Shown here in pieces: positions 7,398 to 16,157 of a stretch of DNA of 26,204 nucleotides. Below the pieces are notes generated by a model, which saw only the letters and a program-made list of their open reading frames with translations, was not told the DNA's origin and did not search any database. How positions within the stretch are numbered: position 1 is the stretch's first letter; each line of letters begins with the position of its first letter. A program made the position numbers and the translations under genes. Source of the stretch: Anoxynatronum sibiricum (lineage in GTDB: Bacteria > Bacillota > Clostridia > Peptostreptococcales > Tindalliaceae); assembly GCF_039414295.1 (NCBI RefSeq), contig NZ_JBCITM010000030.1, positions 1 to 26,204 on the forward strand, written 5' to 3'.

Positions 7398-8840
7398 TCA
7401 ATAGGCTTTTGCATAGTAGACCATTTGCTCTGCAGGCTTTCCGCAGAAGGGGCAGGTGTCTCCCAGTTTTTCCTGTTCAAAAGGGATGCAGCGAATGGTG
7501 GCGCCGGTCTCTGTCTTGACCCGCTCTTCACAGTCTTCGTCGCCACACCACATAGCTTTTACAAAACCTGGGGTTTCTTTCATAATCCGTTTGAAGGTCT
7601 CTTCATCATGTACCACATGCGTTTTCTGATCCCGCATTTCTCTGGCTTTTTCCAGCAGGTTTTTCTGTATGGTTTCCAGCAGTTCACCCACCCGCTGTTT
7701 CACCTGATCCAATGAGCAGGTTTCTTTTTCAAGGGTATCTCTGCGGAAAAGCACCACCTGCTCTTGCTCCAAGTCCCGGGGGCCAATTTCAATGCGCAGG
7801 GGAACACCTTTCATTTCCCATTCGTTGAATTTCCAGCCTGGAGAATATTGCTCTCTGTCATCCAGCTCCATACGGAACGTCGGTTTCAGTTCTTCAAAGA
7901 TTTTGGCAGCAGCTTCATTGACGCCCCCCTTATGAGCGGCAATGGGAACAATCACAGCCTGAATGGGAGCAATGCCTGGCGGCAGCGAAAGCCCGCGGTT
8001 ATCACCGTGAACCATGATGATCCCCCCGATGAGACGAGTGGACACACCCCAGGATGTATGGTAGGGATGCTGTTGCTTCCCTTCACGGTCCTGGTATTCA
8101 ATTTCAAAGGCTTTGGTAAAATGTTGGCCCAGGTTGTGAGATGTGCCTGCCTGGAGAGCTTTGCCGTCATGCATCAAGGCCTCCATGGTGTATGTGGCGT
8201 AGGCACCGGCAAATTTTTCCCGATCGGTTTTACGGCCAATCACCACTGGCATTGCCAGCAGATTTTCTGCCGTTTCCCGGTAAACATTCAGCATTTTAAG
8301 GGTTTCTTCCTGCGCTTCATCATAGGTTTCGTGCAGGGTGTGGCCTTCCTGCCAGAGAAATTCAGATGTGCGCAGAAACGGACGGGTGCTCTTCTCCCAG
8401 CGAACGACATTGCACCACTGGTTGTAGAGGAAGGGCAAATCCCGGTAGGAACTCAGCCATTTGGCGTACATGGAGCAGATAATGGTTTCTGAAGTGGGGC
8501 GAACACAAAGACGCTCCGCCAGCTCTTCATCACCCCCATGAGTCACCCAGGCAACTTCTGGAGCAAAGCCTTCCACATGCTCAGCTTCTTTTTGAAGCAG
8601 GCTTTCCGGAATCAACAGGGGGAAATACATGTTTTTGTGGCCGGTTTCCTTGAAACGCCGGTCCATATACGCCTGTATGTTCTCCCAAATAGCGTACCCA
8701 TAGTGTTTAATCACCATAAAGCCCTTCACTGGCGAGTAATCCACCATATCAGTTTTTTTAATGACATCTGTATACCATTGGGCAAAATCCACCTCCATGG
8801 GTGTGATCTCCTCCACAAACTGCTTTTGGTTTTTTGCCAT
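7398..8840 (-). CDS. proS: Prolyl-tRNA synthetase, short (eukaryote/archaeon-like) type
   Basis: Class II synthetase charging tRNA-Pro. At 480 aa, with no editing insertion, it belongs to the short ProRS type seen in many clostridia rather than the about 570-aa bacterial type. Visible motifs are CVRPTSETI, motif 2 (VRWEKSTRPFLRTSEFLWQE), motif 3 (RLIGGIIMVHGDNRGLSLPP), and a C-terminal zinc-type region with C432, C437, C451, C463 and C466 that ends in Tyr, as usual for this type. I use the ATG at 8840 (MAKNQKQFVEE), with GAGGGG 8 nt upstream. The ORF continues in frame to 8900, but this would only translate the tandem repeats upstream. It replaces nothing in the Bacillus order: it is an extra gene between ispF and gltX. 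Confidence 0.97.
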   Translation of the reverse strand: MAKNQKQFVEEITPMEVDFAQWYTDVIKKTDMVDYSPVKGFMVIKHYGYAIWENIQAYMDRRFKETGHKNMYFPLLIPESLLQKEAEHVEGFAPEVAWVTHGGDEELAERLCVRPTSETIICSMYAKWLSSYRDLPFLYNQWCNVVRWEKSTRPFLRTSEFLWQEGHTLHETYDEAQEETLKMLNVYRETAENLLAMPVVIGRKTDREKFAGAYATYTMEALMHDGKALQAGTSHNLGQHFTKAFEIEYQDREGKQQHPYHTSWGVSTRLIGGIIMVHGDNRGLSLPPGIAPIQAVIVPIAAHKGGVNEAAAKIFEELKPTFRMELDDREQYSPGWKFNEWEMKGVPLRIEIGPRDLEQEQVVLFRRDTLEKETCSLDQVKQRVGELLETIQKNLLEKAREMRDQKTHVVHDEETFKRIMKETPGFVKAMWCGDEDCEERVKTETGATIRCIPFEQEKLGDTCPFCGKPAEQMVYYAKAY

Positions 8841-8857
8841 TCCACTAACCCCTCTTC

Positions 8858-8923
8858 TATAGTGTTTCTGTCTGTCATGTATAGTGTTTCTGTCTGTCAT
8901 ATATAGTGTTTCTGTCTGTCATG
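8858..8923. repeat. Three tandem 22-bp direct repeats upstream of proS
   Basis: Three copies (8858-8879, 8880-8901, 8902-8923) of TATAGTGTTTCTGTCTGTCA plus two bases (TG, TA, TG), identical except for that last base. The array ends 17 nt before the proS ATG and just before its ribosome binding site. On the coding strand each unit reads ATGACAGACAGAAACACTAT plus two bases, so each holds an ATG without a ribosome binding site. There are no spacers, so it is not CRISPR. Confidence 0.95.
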
Positions 8924-9054
8924 ACTATTTTTGTCTTCCATTCATGCTTCAACTGTCATTTTGGACTGCATCAACTTTCAGGCTCAGTGATGATGTCTGC
9001 GGTTATTCCCACAGATCCTGTTTCACTGATTCTCTTTTATTGGTCCTGATATAC

Positions 9055-9552
9055 TCATTCTTGAACGGCTTTTGCAGTCACCGTTTCTTTTAACAGCGTC
9101 ACCGCCTGGGCGGCAATCCCCTCTTCTCTTCCTACGAAACCCAGTTTTTCAGTAGTGGTGGCTTTCAGATTCAGCCGGCTTTCAGAAATTCCCATGGTTT
9201 CGGCAAGACGTTGCTGCATGGCATCTACGTAAGGGGCCAGTTTAGGCCGCTGGGCCATGATGACGGCATCAATATATTCCACCATCAAACCGTGTTGTTT
9301 CAACTGGTTCATCACCTGTTTCAGCAGGAGAAGACTGTCAATGTTGAAATAGGCGGGATCATCATCAGGAAAGTGCCTGCCGATATCTCCCAGGCCTGCC
9401 GCTCCCAACAATGCATCCATCACCGCATGGGTGAGCACATCTGCATCGGAGTGACCCGCCAGCCCTGTTTCGTGGGGAATTTCAACACCCCCAATGATGA
9501 GTTTTCGGCCGGCGACCAGTGCATGAACGTCAAATCCGTTACCAATTCTCAT
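9055..9552 (-). CDS. ispF: 2-C-methyl-D-erythritol 2,4-cyclodiphosphate synthase
   Basis: Cyclises CDP-methylerythritol 2-phosphate to methylerythritol cyclodiphosphate with release of CMP in the MEP isoprenoid pathway; acts as a trimer. The 165-aa protein starts MRIGNGFDVHAL, giving zinc ligands D8 and H10, with H42 in LTHAVMDALLGA; AGHSDADVL, GDIGRHFPDDDP and KATTTEKLGFVGREEGIA follow, all family hallmarks. The start at 9552 has GGAGG 7 nt upstream and overlaps ispD by 14 nt; an in-frame extension to 9627 lies wholly inside ispD and is rejected. Coupled translation with ispD gives balanced amounts of consecutive-pathway enzymes. Confidence 0.97.
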   Translation of the reverse strand: MRIGNGFDVHALVAGRKLIIGGVEIPHETGLAGHSDADVLTHAVMDALLGAAGLGDIGRHFPDDDPAYFNIDSLLLLKQVMNQLKQHGLMVEYIDAVIMAQRPKLAPYVDAMQQRLAETMGISESRLNLKATTTEKLGFVGREEGIAAQAVTLLKETVTAKAVQE

Positions 9553-10267
9553 GGTGCCGCCTCCTGGATTCCATAATTGCCTCTGCCCTGCGCAGATCTT
9601 CCTGAACGGTGATCTTGATATTATCATTGCATCCGGTCACTACCTGAACAGAAAACCCGGCCGCTTCCATCACTGCTGCATCATCTGTTGGGGCAATTTC
9701 CCGGGGAAGCCTCTCATATGCTTGCTGAATGCCGGTTGCCGTAAATATTTGAGGCGTCTGTACGCTCCAGAGCTGCTCCCGCGAAACCGTATCTGTGATT
9801 TTCCCTTCATCATCGACCCGTTTCAGGGTATCCGTCACCGGCAGTCCGGGAACTGCGCCATCTGCTTTCTGGGCAGCCTGAAAGACCCGTTGAATCAGAG
9901 CGCTTGTTACCAAAGGTCTTGCCCCGTCATGAATGCCAATGTGGGTGGCTCGGCAGTTCACTGCCGCCAACCCGGCTTCCACTGATTCACGACGGCTGGC
10001 ACCACCCGCAATCAGCTGTGTCACCTTGGTCATGTGACCGGATACCAGCATTTCCTGCTGGACTCTTGCCAACTCACTGGGATGCGAGACCAAAATGATT
10101 TCTTTCACATTCGGATCCTGTTGCAGCTGTTTCAGTGTCACGCCAAGCAGCGCCATTCCCCCAAGGGTGGCAAACTGTTTGTGTTGGCCCATTTTCATGC
10201 GGCTGCCGGTGCCGGCTGCTGCAACAATCATTGCCAGCCATGGCTGGTCTTGCAATTGATGAGACAT
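9539..10267 (-). CDS. ispD: 2-C-methyl-D-erythritol 4-phosphate cytidylyltransferase
   Basis: Transfers CMP from CTP to methylerythritol 4-phosphate, the third step of the MEP pathway. The 242-aa protein has the nucleotide-binding loop IVAAAGTGSRMKMGQHKQF (residues 14-32), GGASRRESVEAGL, IHDGARPLV, and the substrate-binding segment VTDTLKR. The late motif ATDD of the family appears as PTDDAAVME. Two starts are possible: ATG at 10276 has no usable site, while ATG at 10267 has AGGA (10277-10280) 9 nt upstream and is chosen. It follows the PIN-TRAM gene by 70 nt without a terminator. Confidence 0.96.
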   Translation of the reverse strand: MSHQLQDQPWLAMIVAAAGTGSRMKMGQHKQFATLGGMALLGVTLKQLQQDPNVKEIILVSHPSELARVQQEMLVSGHMTKVTQLIAGGASRRESVEAGLAAVNCRATHIGIHDGARPLVTSALIQRVFQAAQKADGAVPGLPVTDTLKRVDDEGKITDTVSREQLWSVQTPQIFTATGIQQAYERLPREIAPTDDAAVMEAAGFSVQVVTGCNDNIKITVQEDLRRAEAIMESRRRHHENW

Positions 10268-10337
10268 GGCACTCATTCCTGTTTCTATGATAGTTTCAGC
10301 TCATTGATTTTTTCAATAATCAGCCTGCCTCAACAGC

Positions 10338-11432
10338 TCAATGTCCATTTTTGGGCTTAGCAAAAATCATGCGTCCTGCAGCTGTCTGTAACACGCTGGT
10401 AACCAGCACATCAATGGTTTCACCAATATAGCGACGGCCGTTTTCCACCACAATCATGGTGCCGTCATCCAGATAGGCCAGCCCTTGACCGGCTTCTTTC
10501 CCGTCTTTGATCACTTCAATCTGCATTTCTTCACCAGGAAGCACCACTGGTTTCACAGCATTTGCCAGTTCGTTAATATTGAGCACATCCACCCCTTGCA
10601 AAGATGCCACCTTGTTCAGGTTATAGTCATTGGTTACGACAGTTCCTGCCATGGCCTGTGCCAGCTTCAGCAGCTTGATGTCTACTTCATGAACATCTGG
10701 AAAGTCATGATCCACGATTTTCACCTGAATGGGCAGCTCCTTTTGAATAATGGCCAGCACATCCAGGCCCCTTCTACCCCGGTTCCTTTTGAGGGCCGCC
10801 GAAGAATCGGCAATATGGCGCAGTTCTTCCAGCACAAATTCAGGAATGATTAATGGCCCTTCCACAAACCCGGTACGGCAAATATCGGCAATACGCCCGT
10901 CAATGATGACGCTGGTATCCAGTATCTTTGGAATACCCTCCCGAACACTTGCCGGCTTTTTGGCGTTGTCATCTGCTCGGAGCACATTTTTTTTCAGAAC
11001 ATTTCCCAGACTGACATATTCACCAGCTTTTGTTGCCAGACTAATTCCCAGGTATCCCAAAAACAGGTAAACCACTACTGAAATGATGACGCTGATAAAG
11101 GGAATGGGAATATTGTTCAACAGTCCGCTGATGAGATAGGCAATGATCAGACCAACAATAAGCCCGGCCGACCCGGTGACCAGTTTCTCCACCGGAACGC
11201 CCGAGAGTTCGTTGATGATCCAGTTGGCTAGATTTCGCCCAAGATTGATTAACCAGGGGGATAGTACAAAAAAAAGGCCGCCGCTTACCATAGCAGCTGT
11301 TATGAGTCCGAATAAAAACAACCCCACGCTGTCGATCACCATCACCTGTTCATGACGTGCAATGAAAATATAGACCGTGATGCCCGTCAGACTTCCAAGG
11401 ATGGTAACCACCCATTTTAAAATTTTATTCAT
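10338..11432 (-). CDS. yacL: Membrane-anchored PIN-TRAM domain protein (YacL family)
   Basis: Predicted membrane-bound nuclease of unknown cellular target. The 364-aa protein has four hydrophobic segments (about residues 5-24, 33-58, 84-104 and 108-133). A PIN domain follows, starting at KILDTSVIIDGRIADI (D172), with EFVLEELRHIAD and GTVVTNDYNLNKVA supplying the other acidic residues. A C-terminal TRAM-type beta-barrel (about 295-355) contains DDGTMIVVENGRRYIGETID and probably binds RNA. Length matches Bacillus YacL. The ATG has a very strong AAAGGAGGTGA site. It occupies the same place as in Bacillus, upstream of ispD-ispF, and has its own promoter candidate. PIN-TRAM architecture is clear; the biological role is not known. 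Confidence 0.93.
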   Translation of the reverse strand: MNKILKWVVTILGSLTGITVYIFIARHEQVMVIDSVGLFLFGLITAAMVSGGLFFVLSPWLINLGRNLANWIINELSGVPVEKLVTGSAGLIVGLIIAYLISGLLNNIPIPFISVIISVVVYLFLGYLGISLATKAGEYVSLGNVLKKNVLRADDNAKKPASVREGIPKILDTSVIIDGRIADICRTGFVEGPLIIPEFVLEELRHIADSSAALKRNRGRRGLDVLAIIQKELPIQVKIVDHDFPDVHEVDIKLLKLAQAMAGTVVTNDYNLNKVASLQGVDVLNINELANAVKPVVLPGEEMQIEVIKDGKEAGQGLAYLDDGTMIVVENGRRYIGETIDVLVTSVLQTAAGRMIFAKPKNGH

Positions 11433-11582
11433 GTTACCTTCACCTCCTTTCAGTCATGACGTGACGAAAGCGTCTTTTGTTGCACCTGTGTGGTCCAAAT
11501 TTCATTGGAAAGCGTCTTCATCTCATTCGTACCCAAAAAAAGAAACACGCAACGAAGAAAATACCCGCAGGCACATATCCTG

Positions 11583-11591
11583 AGTATAACA
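11583..11591 (-). promoter_or_regulatory. Candidate extended -10 promoter for the yacL-ispD-ispF genes
   Basis: TGTTATACT on the minus strand: -10 TATACT (11583-11588) with the TG extension. The -35 region is poor (TTCCCG at 18 bp). It lies 61 nt beyond the carD stop and about 150 nt before the yacL ATG. The long leader that follows shows no riboswitch I recognise. Confidence 0.5.
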
Positions 11592-11651
11592 GAAAATGCA
11601 TCTCTACGGGAAGTTTTTTCGCCGATGTTTCCTCGTTCCCACTAAGGGGCA

Positions 11652-12128
11652 TTATTTAATCACATTTTCAATCATGCTGGTAGCTTCGGTCTCCGGAAGA
11701 TTTCCCGCTAAAATGATTTCACTGATGAGTATTTGCCGGGCATTATTGAGAATCTTTCGTTCGCCGGTGGAGAGGGATTTTTCACGGTCCCTTAACACCA
11801 GATTGCGAACCACTTCAGCAACTTCAAAGATATCCCCGCTTTTGATGCGATCCATATTCGCCCGATAACGCCGGTTCCAGTTCTGGGGCATTTTTGTCAC
11901 GTCTGCTGAAAGCACAGCAAAAACGTGGCTGAGGTCCTCAAAACTGATGATTGGTCTGACGCCGATTTCATCCACATTCTCCATGGGAATCATCACTTTC
12001 ATGTCGTTCAGCGGCATACGCATCACATAATACCGCCGGTTTTCCCCAAGAATATTTCGTTCTTCAATGGCTTCAATCACTCCGGCCCCGTGCACCGGAT
12101 AGGCAATTCTATCGCCAATTTTAAACAT
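11652..12128 (-). CDS. carD: CarD/CdnL-type RNA polymerase-binding transcription factor
   Basis: CarD-family protein that binds the RNA polymerase beta subunit through an N-terminal Tudor-like domain and stabilises open complexes, notably at rRNA promoters in mycobacteria. The 158-aa protein begins MFKIGDRIAYPVHGAGVIEA, the classical CarD_CdnL start, followed by YYVMRMPLNDMKVMIPMENV. The C-terminal half is helical and basic (QNWNRRYRANMDRIKSGD, EVAEVVRNLVLRDREKSLST). The ribosome binding site is only a G-run. It stands between radA and the PIN-TRAM gene, the position of disA in Bacillus, and has two strong promoters of its own. Family assignment is firm; target promoters are unknown. Confidence 0.95.
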   Translation of the reverse strand: MFKIGDRIAYPVHGAGVIEAIEERNILGENRRYYVMRMPLNDMKVMIPMENVDEIGVRPIISFEDLSHVFAVLSADVTKMPQNWNRRYRANMDRIKSGDIFEVAEVVRNLVLRDREKSLSTGERKILNNARQILISEIILAGNLPETEATSMIENVIK

Positions 12129-12171
12129 GCCCTACCCCCCAGACTCTGCCAATCCTGTTCTCTACTCTTTC

Positions 12172-12200
12172 AGTATAGCGCAGTCGTCAGAACCTGTCAA
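12172..12200 (-). promoter_or_regulatory. Proximal consensus promoter of carD
   Basis: TTGACA (12195-12200), a 17-bp spacer, and TATACT (12172-12177). This is a near-perfect SigA-type promoter, 44 nt before the carD ATG. Confidence 0.92.
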
Positions 12201-12217
12201 CAAAGCACAAATGCAAA

Positions 12218-12246
12218 ATATTATCATAGGGCCTCTCCAATGTCAA
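12218..12246 (-). promoter_or_regulatory. Distal consensus promoter of carD
   Basis: TTGACA (12241-12246), a 17-bp spacer, and TAATAT (12218-12223). It is exactly 46 bp upstream of the proximal promoter. Its -35 lies inside an imperfect inverted repeat (CCAATG...CATTGG, 12237-12266). Confidence 0.7.
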
Positions 12247-12280
12247 TCATGTTTTCATGGCATTGGTGACATCCGAATCA

Positions 12281-13663
12281 TCAATGTGCTGGCTTCAGCT
12301 GAAAAACCTGTTGAATCGCCTCTTTCAGGGTGGAGACCCCCACCAGCTCCATCCCCTTCACCTTCGGCAGTTTCACCAGGTTCCGCTGAGGAATAAGGCA
12401 GCGGGTAAAGCCCAGTTTCTGAGCTTCTCTTATCATTTTTTCTATTTGCCCCACTGGCCGCACCTCTCCTGTCAGGCTGATCTCACCAATGGCCACCGTA
12501 TTTTTTACAGGCAAGGGCTTCCCTCTGAAACTGGAGTACATGGCCAGCGCCATGGCCAGGTCAGCAGCCGTACCTTCCAGGCGTAATCCGCCAATAACAT
12601 TGAGGTATACATCCTGCTGCATGAGGGGGATCCCGATTTTTTTCTCAAGAACTGCCACCATGAGCCCCAGGCGGTTGGCATCTGCACCGATGGTGGTGCG
12701 TCTGGCAAACCCGGCATTGCAGGGTGTCACCAGGGCCTGAAGCTCCACCAGCAGCGGCCTGGTTCCTTCCACAATCGCTGCCACCATGGCGCCTTCTTCT
12801 TCCTGACTGAGGGACTCCAGAAACAGAGCTGAAGGGTTTCCCACTTCCACCAATCCCTCCTGGCGCATTTCAAACACACCAATTTCACTGGTGGTTCCAA
12901 ACCGATTTTTCACCGAGCGGAGAATCCGGTATTCCTGGGTGCGTTCTCCTTCAAAATGAAGTACCGTGTCCACAATATGCTCGATCACCCGGGGGCCTGC
13001 CAAATCACCCTGTTTGGTCACATGGGCCACCAGCATCATGGCGATATTGCCTTCCTTTGCCTTTCGCATCAGTCCATTGACACATTCTTTGATCTGGGAA
13101 ACGGTGCCCGGAGCCGAGGTCAGTTCCGGGTGAAACAATGTCTGAACGCTGTCCACAATTACAAATACCGGTTTTATCCGTTCTATCTCATCTAAAATAT
13201 GCACTACATCTGTTTCTGAAACCACGTAAAGTTCATCGGCAATGGCACCAGTGCGAGCTGCTCTAAAATGAATCTGCTCCTCCGATTCTTCGCCCGTCAC
13301 ATAAAGCACCAATCCCGACCGCCGGGCGATTCCACTCCCAGCCTGAAGAATGAGGGTGGATTTACCAACTCCAGGTTCGCCGGATATCAACACCAGTGAC
13401 CCCTGCACCATGCCTCCTCCCAGCACCCGGTCAAACTCAGCAATACCCGTTATAAAACGCTTTTCCTGACCTGTTGGAATATTGCCTATGGGTTTGGGCC
13501 GGCGACGTTCTCCTGCCGCCGCCTTGGCCCTATTTTTGCCTGATGAAGCTTCCTGGAATTCTTCCATGGTTGTCCATTGAAGGCATGCCGGGCATTGCCC
13601 CAGCCACTTGGGGCTTTCAAAGCCGCATTCGCGGCACAGAAACACTTTTTTGGTTTTTTTCAT
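12281..13663 (-). CDS. radA: DNA repair protein RadA (Sms)
   Basis: RecA-like ATPase that helps branch migration and processing of recombination intermediates. The 460-aa protein has an N-terminal C4 zinc finger (C10, C13, C24, C27 in CRECG...CPACLQW), Walker A GEPGVGKST (95-103), Walker B VFVIVDSVQT, the RadA-specific KNRFGTTSEIG motif, and a C-terminal Lon-protease-like domain (VYLNVIGGLRLEGTAADLAM). The ATG at 13663 has GAGGG 5 nt upstream. It follows clpC by 37 nt, so it is probably part of the ctsR operon as in Bacillus. It ends 37 nt before the distal carD promoter without a clear terminator. Confidence 0.98.
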   Translation of the reverse strand: MKKTKKVFLCRECGFESPKWLGQCPACLQWTTMEEFQEASSGKNRAKAAAGERRRPKPIGNIPTGQEKRFITGIAEFDRVLGGGMVQGSLVLISGEPGVGKSTLILQAGSGIARRSGLVLYVTGEESEEQIHFRAARTGAIADELYVVSETDVVHILDEIERIKPVFVIVDSVQTLFHPELTSAPGTVSQIKECVNGLMRKAKEGNIAMMLVAHVTKQGDLAGPRVIEHIVDTVLHFEGERTQEYRILRSVKNRFGTTSEIGVFEMRQEGLVEVGNPSALFLESLSQEEEGAMVAAIVEGTRPLLVELQALVTPCNAGFARRTTIGADANRLGLMVAVLEKKIGIPLMQQDVYLNVIGGLRLEGTAADLAMALAMYSSFRGKPLPVKNTVAIGEISLTGEVRPVGQIEKMIREAQKLGFTRCLIPQRNLVKLPKVKGMELVGVSTLKEAIQQVFQLKPAH

Positions 13664-13700
13664 GAGATCCCTCGTTTTTCGCTTTGATTTTCAACTCATG

Positions 13701-16157
13701 TCAACTCGAAGGCAACTGGGTTACAAAATGCAAGGTTTCTCCATCCGCCTCCACTTGAACCTTTCCTCCTGGTTGAACAGTACCTTTTAGAATTTCTTCT
13801 GTCAGACGGTCCTCCAGCAGTTTCTGAATGGTTCTTTTCAGCGGACGGGCGCCGTACTGAGGATCAAATCCCTGCCTGCCGATGAGTTTTTTAGCTTCCT
13901 GAGTCAGTTCAAGATGAATGTCCATGGCTCCCAGGCGTCGCCCAAGCTCTGCCACCAGAAGTTCAACTATACCGGCAATATCTTCCTCTTCCAGTGAATG
14001 GAACACGATCATGTCGTCGATTCGATTTAAAAACTCAGGTCGAAAGGTCTTTTTAAGATCTTCCATGATGTTGTCTTTCATCTTGTCATAATGATGCTGC
14101 TTCTCCTGATCAGCATTGGCCGCGAATCCCAGACTCTTCTGCTTGCGGATGTTATGGGCGCCCACATTGGATGTCATGATAATGATGGTGTTTTTGAAGT
14201 TGACCATTCGCCCCTTGCTGTCGGTGAGGCGACCGTCATCCAGAATTTGCAGCAGTGCGTTGAAGACTTCCGGGTGCGCTTTTTCGATTTCATCAAAAAG
14301 GATCACTGAATAAGGCTTGCGCCGCACTTTTTCCGTCAGCTGGCCACCTTCATCGTACCCCACGTAGCCCGGAGGTGACCCAATGAGTTTGGAAACAGTA
14401 TGCTTTTCCATGTATTCAGACATATCTACCCGGATCATTGCCTGCTCATCACCAAAAATGGCTTCGGCCAGAGCTCGTGATAGCTCTGTTTTCCCCACAC
14501 CTGTCGGTCCAAGAAAGATAAAGGAACCCACAGGGCGCTTGGGATCTTTCAGGCCCACCCGCGCCCGACGAATGGCCTTCGACACAGATTCAATGGCTTC
14601 CTGCTGGCCAACAACACGCTGATGCAGAATGTTTTCCATGTTCAGGAGCCGATCTGATTCTTCCTGTTGCAGTTTTTTGACTGGAATCCCTGTCCAGCTG
14701 GCCACAATATCAGCAATTTCTTCTTCGCCCACAATGGGCTTCTGAGCTTCTTTCAGCTTGTACCACTGATGTTTGTGCTTTTCAATGGTTTCCCGCACCG
14801 TTTTTTCCTGATCCCGCAAAGTTGCTGCCCGCTCAAATTCCTGAAGGCTGATGGCCTCTTCCTTCTCCTTTTGAATGCGTTGCAGTTTTTCTTCCAGATC
14901 TTTCAGATCTGGCGGCGTGGTGATGTTCTGCAAACGAATTTTGGAAGCGGCTTCATCAACAAGATCTATGGCTTTGTCCGGCAAAAATCGGTCAGAGATA
15001 TACCGGTGGGATAACTCTACAGCCCCCTTCAGCGCCTCATCAGTAATCTTCACGCGATGATGGGCTTCGTATTTGTCCCGAAGCCCTTCCAGAATCAGCA
15101 GGGCATCTTCCACCGAAGGTTCTTCAATGCGAATGGGCATGAAGCGTCTTTCCAAAGCTGCATCCTTTTCAATGTGTTTTTTGTATTCATCCACCGTTGT
15201 GGCTCCGATCGCCTGGATTTCACCCCGGGCCAGCGCCGGTTTCAGAATGTTGGAAGCATCAATGGCGCCTTCAGCCGCACCAGCTCCAATGATGGTGTGT
15301 ATTTCGTCGATAAAAAGGATGATGTGACCAGAATTCCGCAGTTCTTCCATCACTTTTTTCAGCCGTTCTTCAAATTCTCCCCGGTATTTAGCACCAGCCA
15401 CCATGCCTGCAAGGTCCAGTGTGATAATCAGTTTATCTTTCAGATTCTGCGGTACATCCCCTGCCACAATTTTTTGTGCCAGCCCTTCGGCAATGGCCGT
15501 TTTGCCCACGCCAGTTTCACCAATGATGCATGGATTATTTTTTGTTCGGCGACTTAGAATCTGAATGACACGCTGAATCTCCTCGCTTCTTCCAATGACG
15601 GGATCAACTTTACCGTCTTTGACCAGCTGATTCAGGTTGCGGCTGTATTGATCCAGCACAGGTGTTCCACTGTTTTCACTTCCTGTTTTCTGTCGGGGGG
15701 CCCCTTCACCTGAGGCTTGTCCTGCCTGTAAAAGTTTAAACACTTCTTCCCGTACCTGATCTGGTTTCAAACCCATTTCCATCAAAATTTTGCTGGCAAC
15801 GCCTTCTCCTTCGCGAATCAAACCAAGCAGCAGGTGTTCCGTTCCAATATAATTATGCCCCAGTTGTCGGGCTTCAGCAAAACTCAACTCAAAAATGCGT
15901 TTCGTACGGGGTGTAAAACCCAACAGTTGGCCTTTTTGCTGTCCGGTTCCCACCACACGCATCACCCGGTCTTTCAGGGTGTTCATGCTGACTTCCAGGT
16001 TTTTCAGTGCTTCTGCCGCCACTCCCTCATCTTCCTGAAGGAGTCCCAGCAGCAGGTGTTCCGTCCCAACGTAATGATGGCCAAGTTGTTGGGCAAACTC
16101 CTGGGAAAGCAAGATGACTTTCTGAGCTCTTTCGGTAAATCGTTCATTCATGGACAT
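13701..16157 (-). CDS. clpC: ATP-dependent Clp protease ATPase subunit ClpC
   Basis: Hsp100 AAA+ unfoldase that feeds substrates to ClpP; in Bacillota it recognises proteins tagged with phospho-arginine by McsB. The 818-aa protein has two N-terminal repeats (each with HxYxGTEHLLLGL, near residues 28-40 and 101-113). Two AAA+ modules follow, with Walker A GETGVGKT (213-220) and GPTGVGKTE (about 550). Between them is the M-domain with a UVR-like stretch (LQEFERAATLRDQEKTVRE). DEIHTIIGAGAAEG and PPGYVGYDEGGQLTE are canonical. The ATG at 16157 has AAGGAGG 8 nt upstream and overlaps mcsB by 14 nt. It is regulated with ctsR as an operon. Confidence 0.99.
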   Translation of the reverse strand: MSMNERFTERAQKVILLSQEFAQQLGHHYVGTEHLLLGLLQEDEGVAAEALKNLEVSMNTLKDRVMRVVGTGQQKGQLLGFTPRTKRIFELSFAEARQLGHNYIGTEHLLLGLIREGEGVASKILMEMGLKPDQVREEVFKLLQAGQASGEGAPRQKTGSENSGTPVLDQYSRNLNQLVKDGKVDPVIGRSEEIQRVIQILSRRTKNNPCIIGETGVGKTAIAEGLAQKIVAGDVPQNLKDKLIITLDLAGMVAGAKYRGEFEERLKKVMEELRNSGHIILFIDEIHTIIGAGAAEGAIDASNILKPALARGEIQAIGATTVDEYKKHIEKDAALERRFMPIRIEEPSVEDALLILEGLRDKYEAHHRVKITDEALKGAVELSHRYISDRFLPDKAIDLVDEAASKIRLQNITTPPDLKDLEEKLQRIQKEKEEAISLQEFERAATLRDQEKTVRETIEKHKHQWYKLKEAQKPIVGEEEIADIVASWTGIPVKKLQQEESDRLLNMENILHQRVVGQQEAIESVSKAIRRARVGLKDPKRPVGSFIFLGPTGVGKTELSRALAEAIFGDEQAMIRVDMSEYMEKHTVSKLIGSPPGYVGYDEGGQLTEKVRRKPYSVILFDEIEKAHPEVFNALLQILDDGRLTDSKGRMVNFKNTIIIMTSNVGAHNIRKQKSLGFAANADQEKQHHYDKMKDNIMEDLKKTFRPEFLNRIDDMIVFHSLEEEDIAGIVELLVAELGRRLGAMDIHLELTQEAKKLIGRQGFDPQYGARPLKRTIQKLLEDRLTEEILKGTVQPGGKVQVEADGETLHFVTQLPSS

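Noticed and set aside
7764..8492. Plus-strand 242-codon ORF across proS
   Set aside because: Antisense shadow of proS, with a low-complexity composition and no recognisable domain.
8858..8923. Tandem repeats as a CRISPR array
   Set aside because: The three units abut with no spacers and no cas genes are near.
12237..12266. Inverted repeat CCAATG...CATTGG as the radA terminator
   Set aside because: It is imperfect and has no U tract; it overlaps the distal carD promoter instead.
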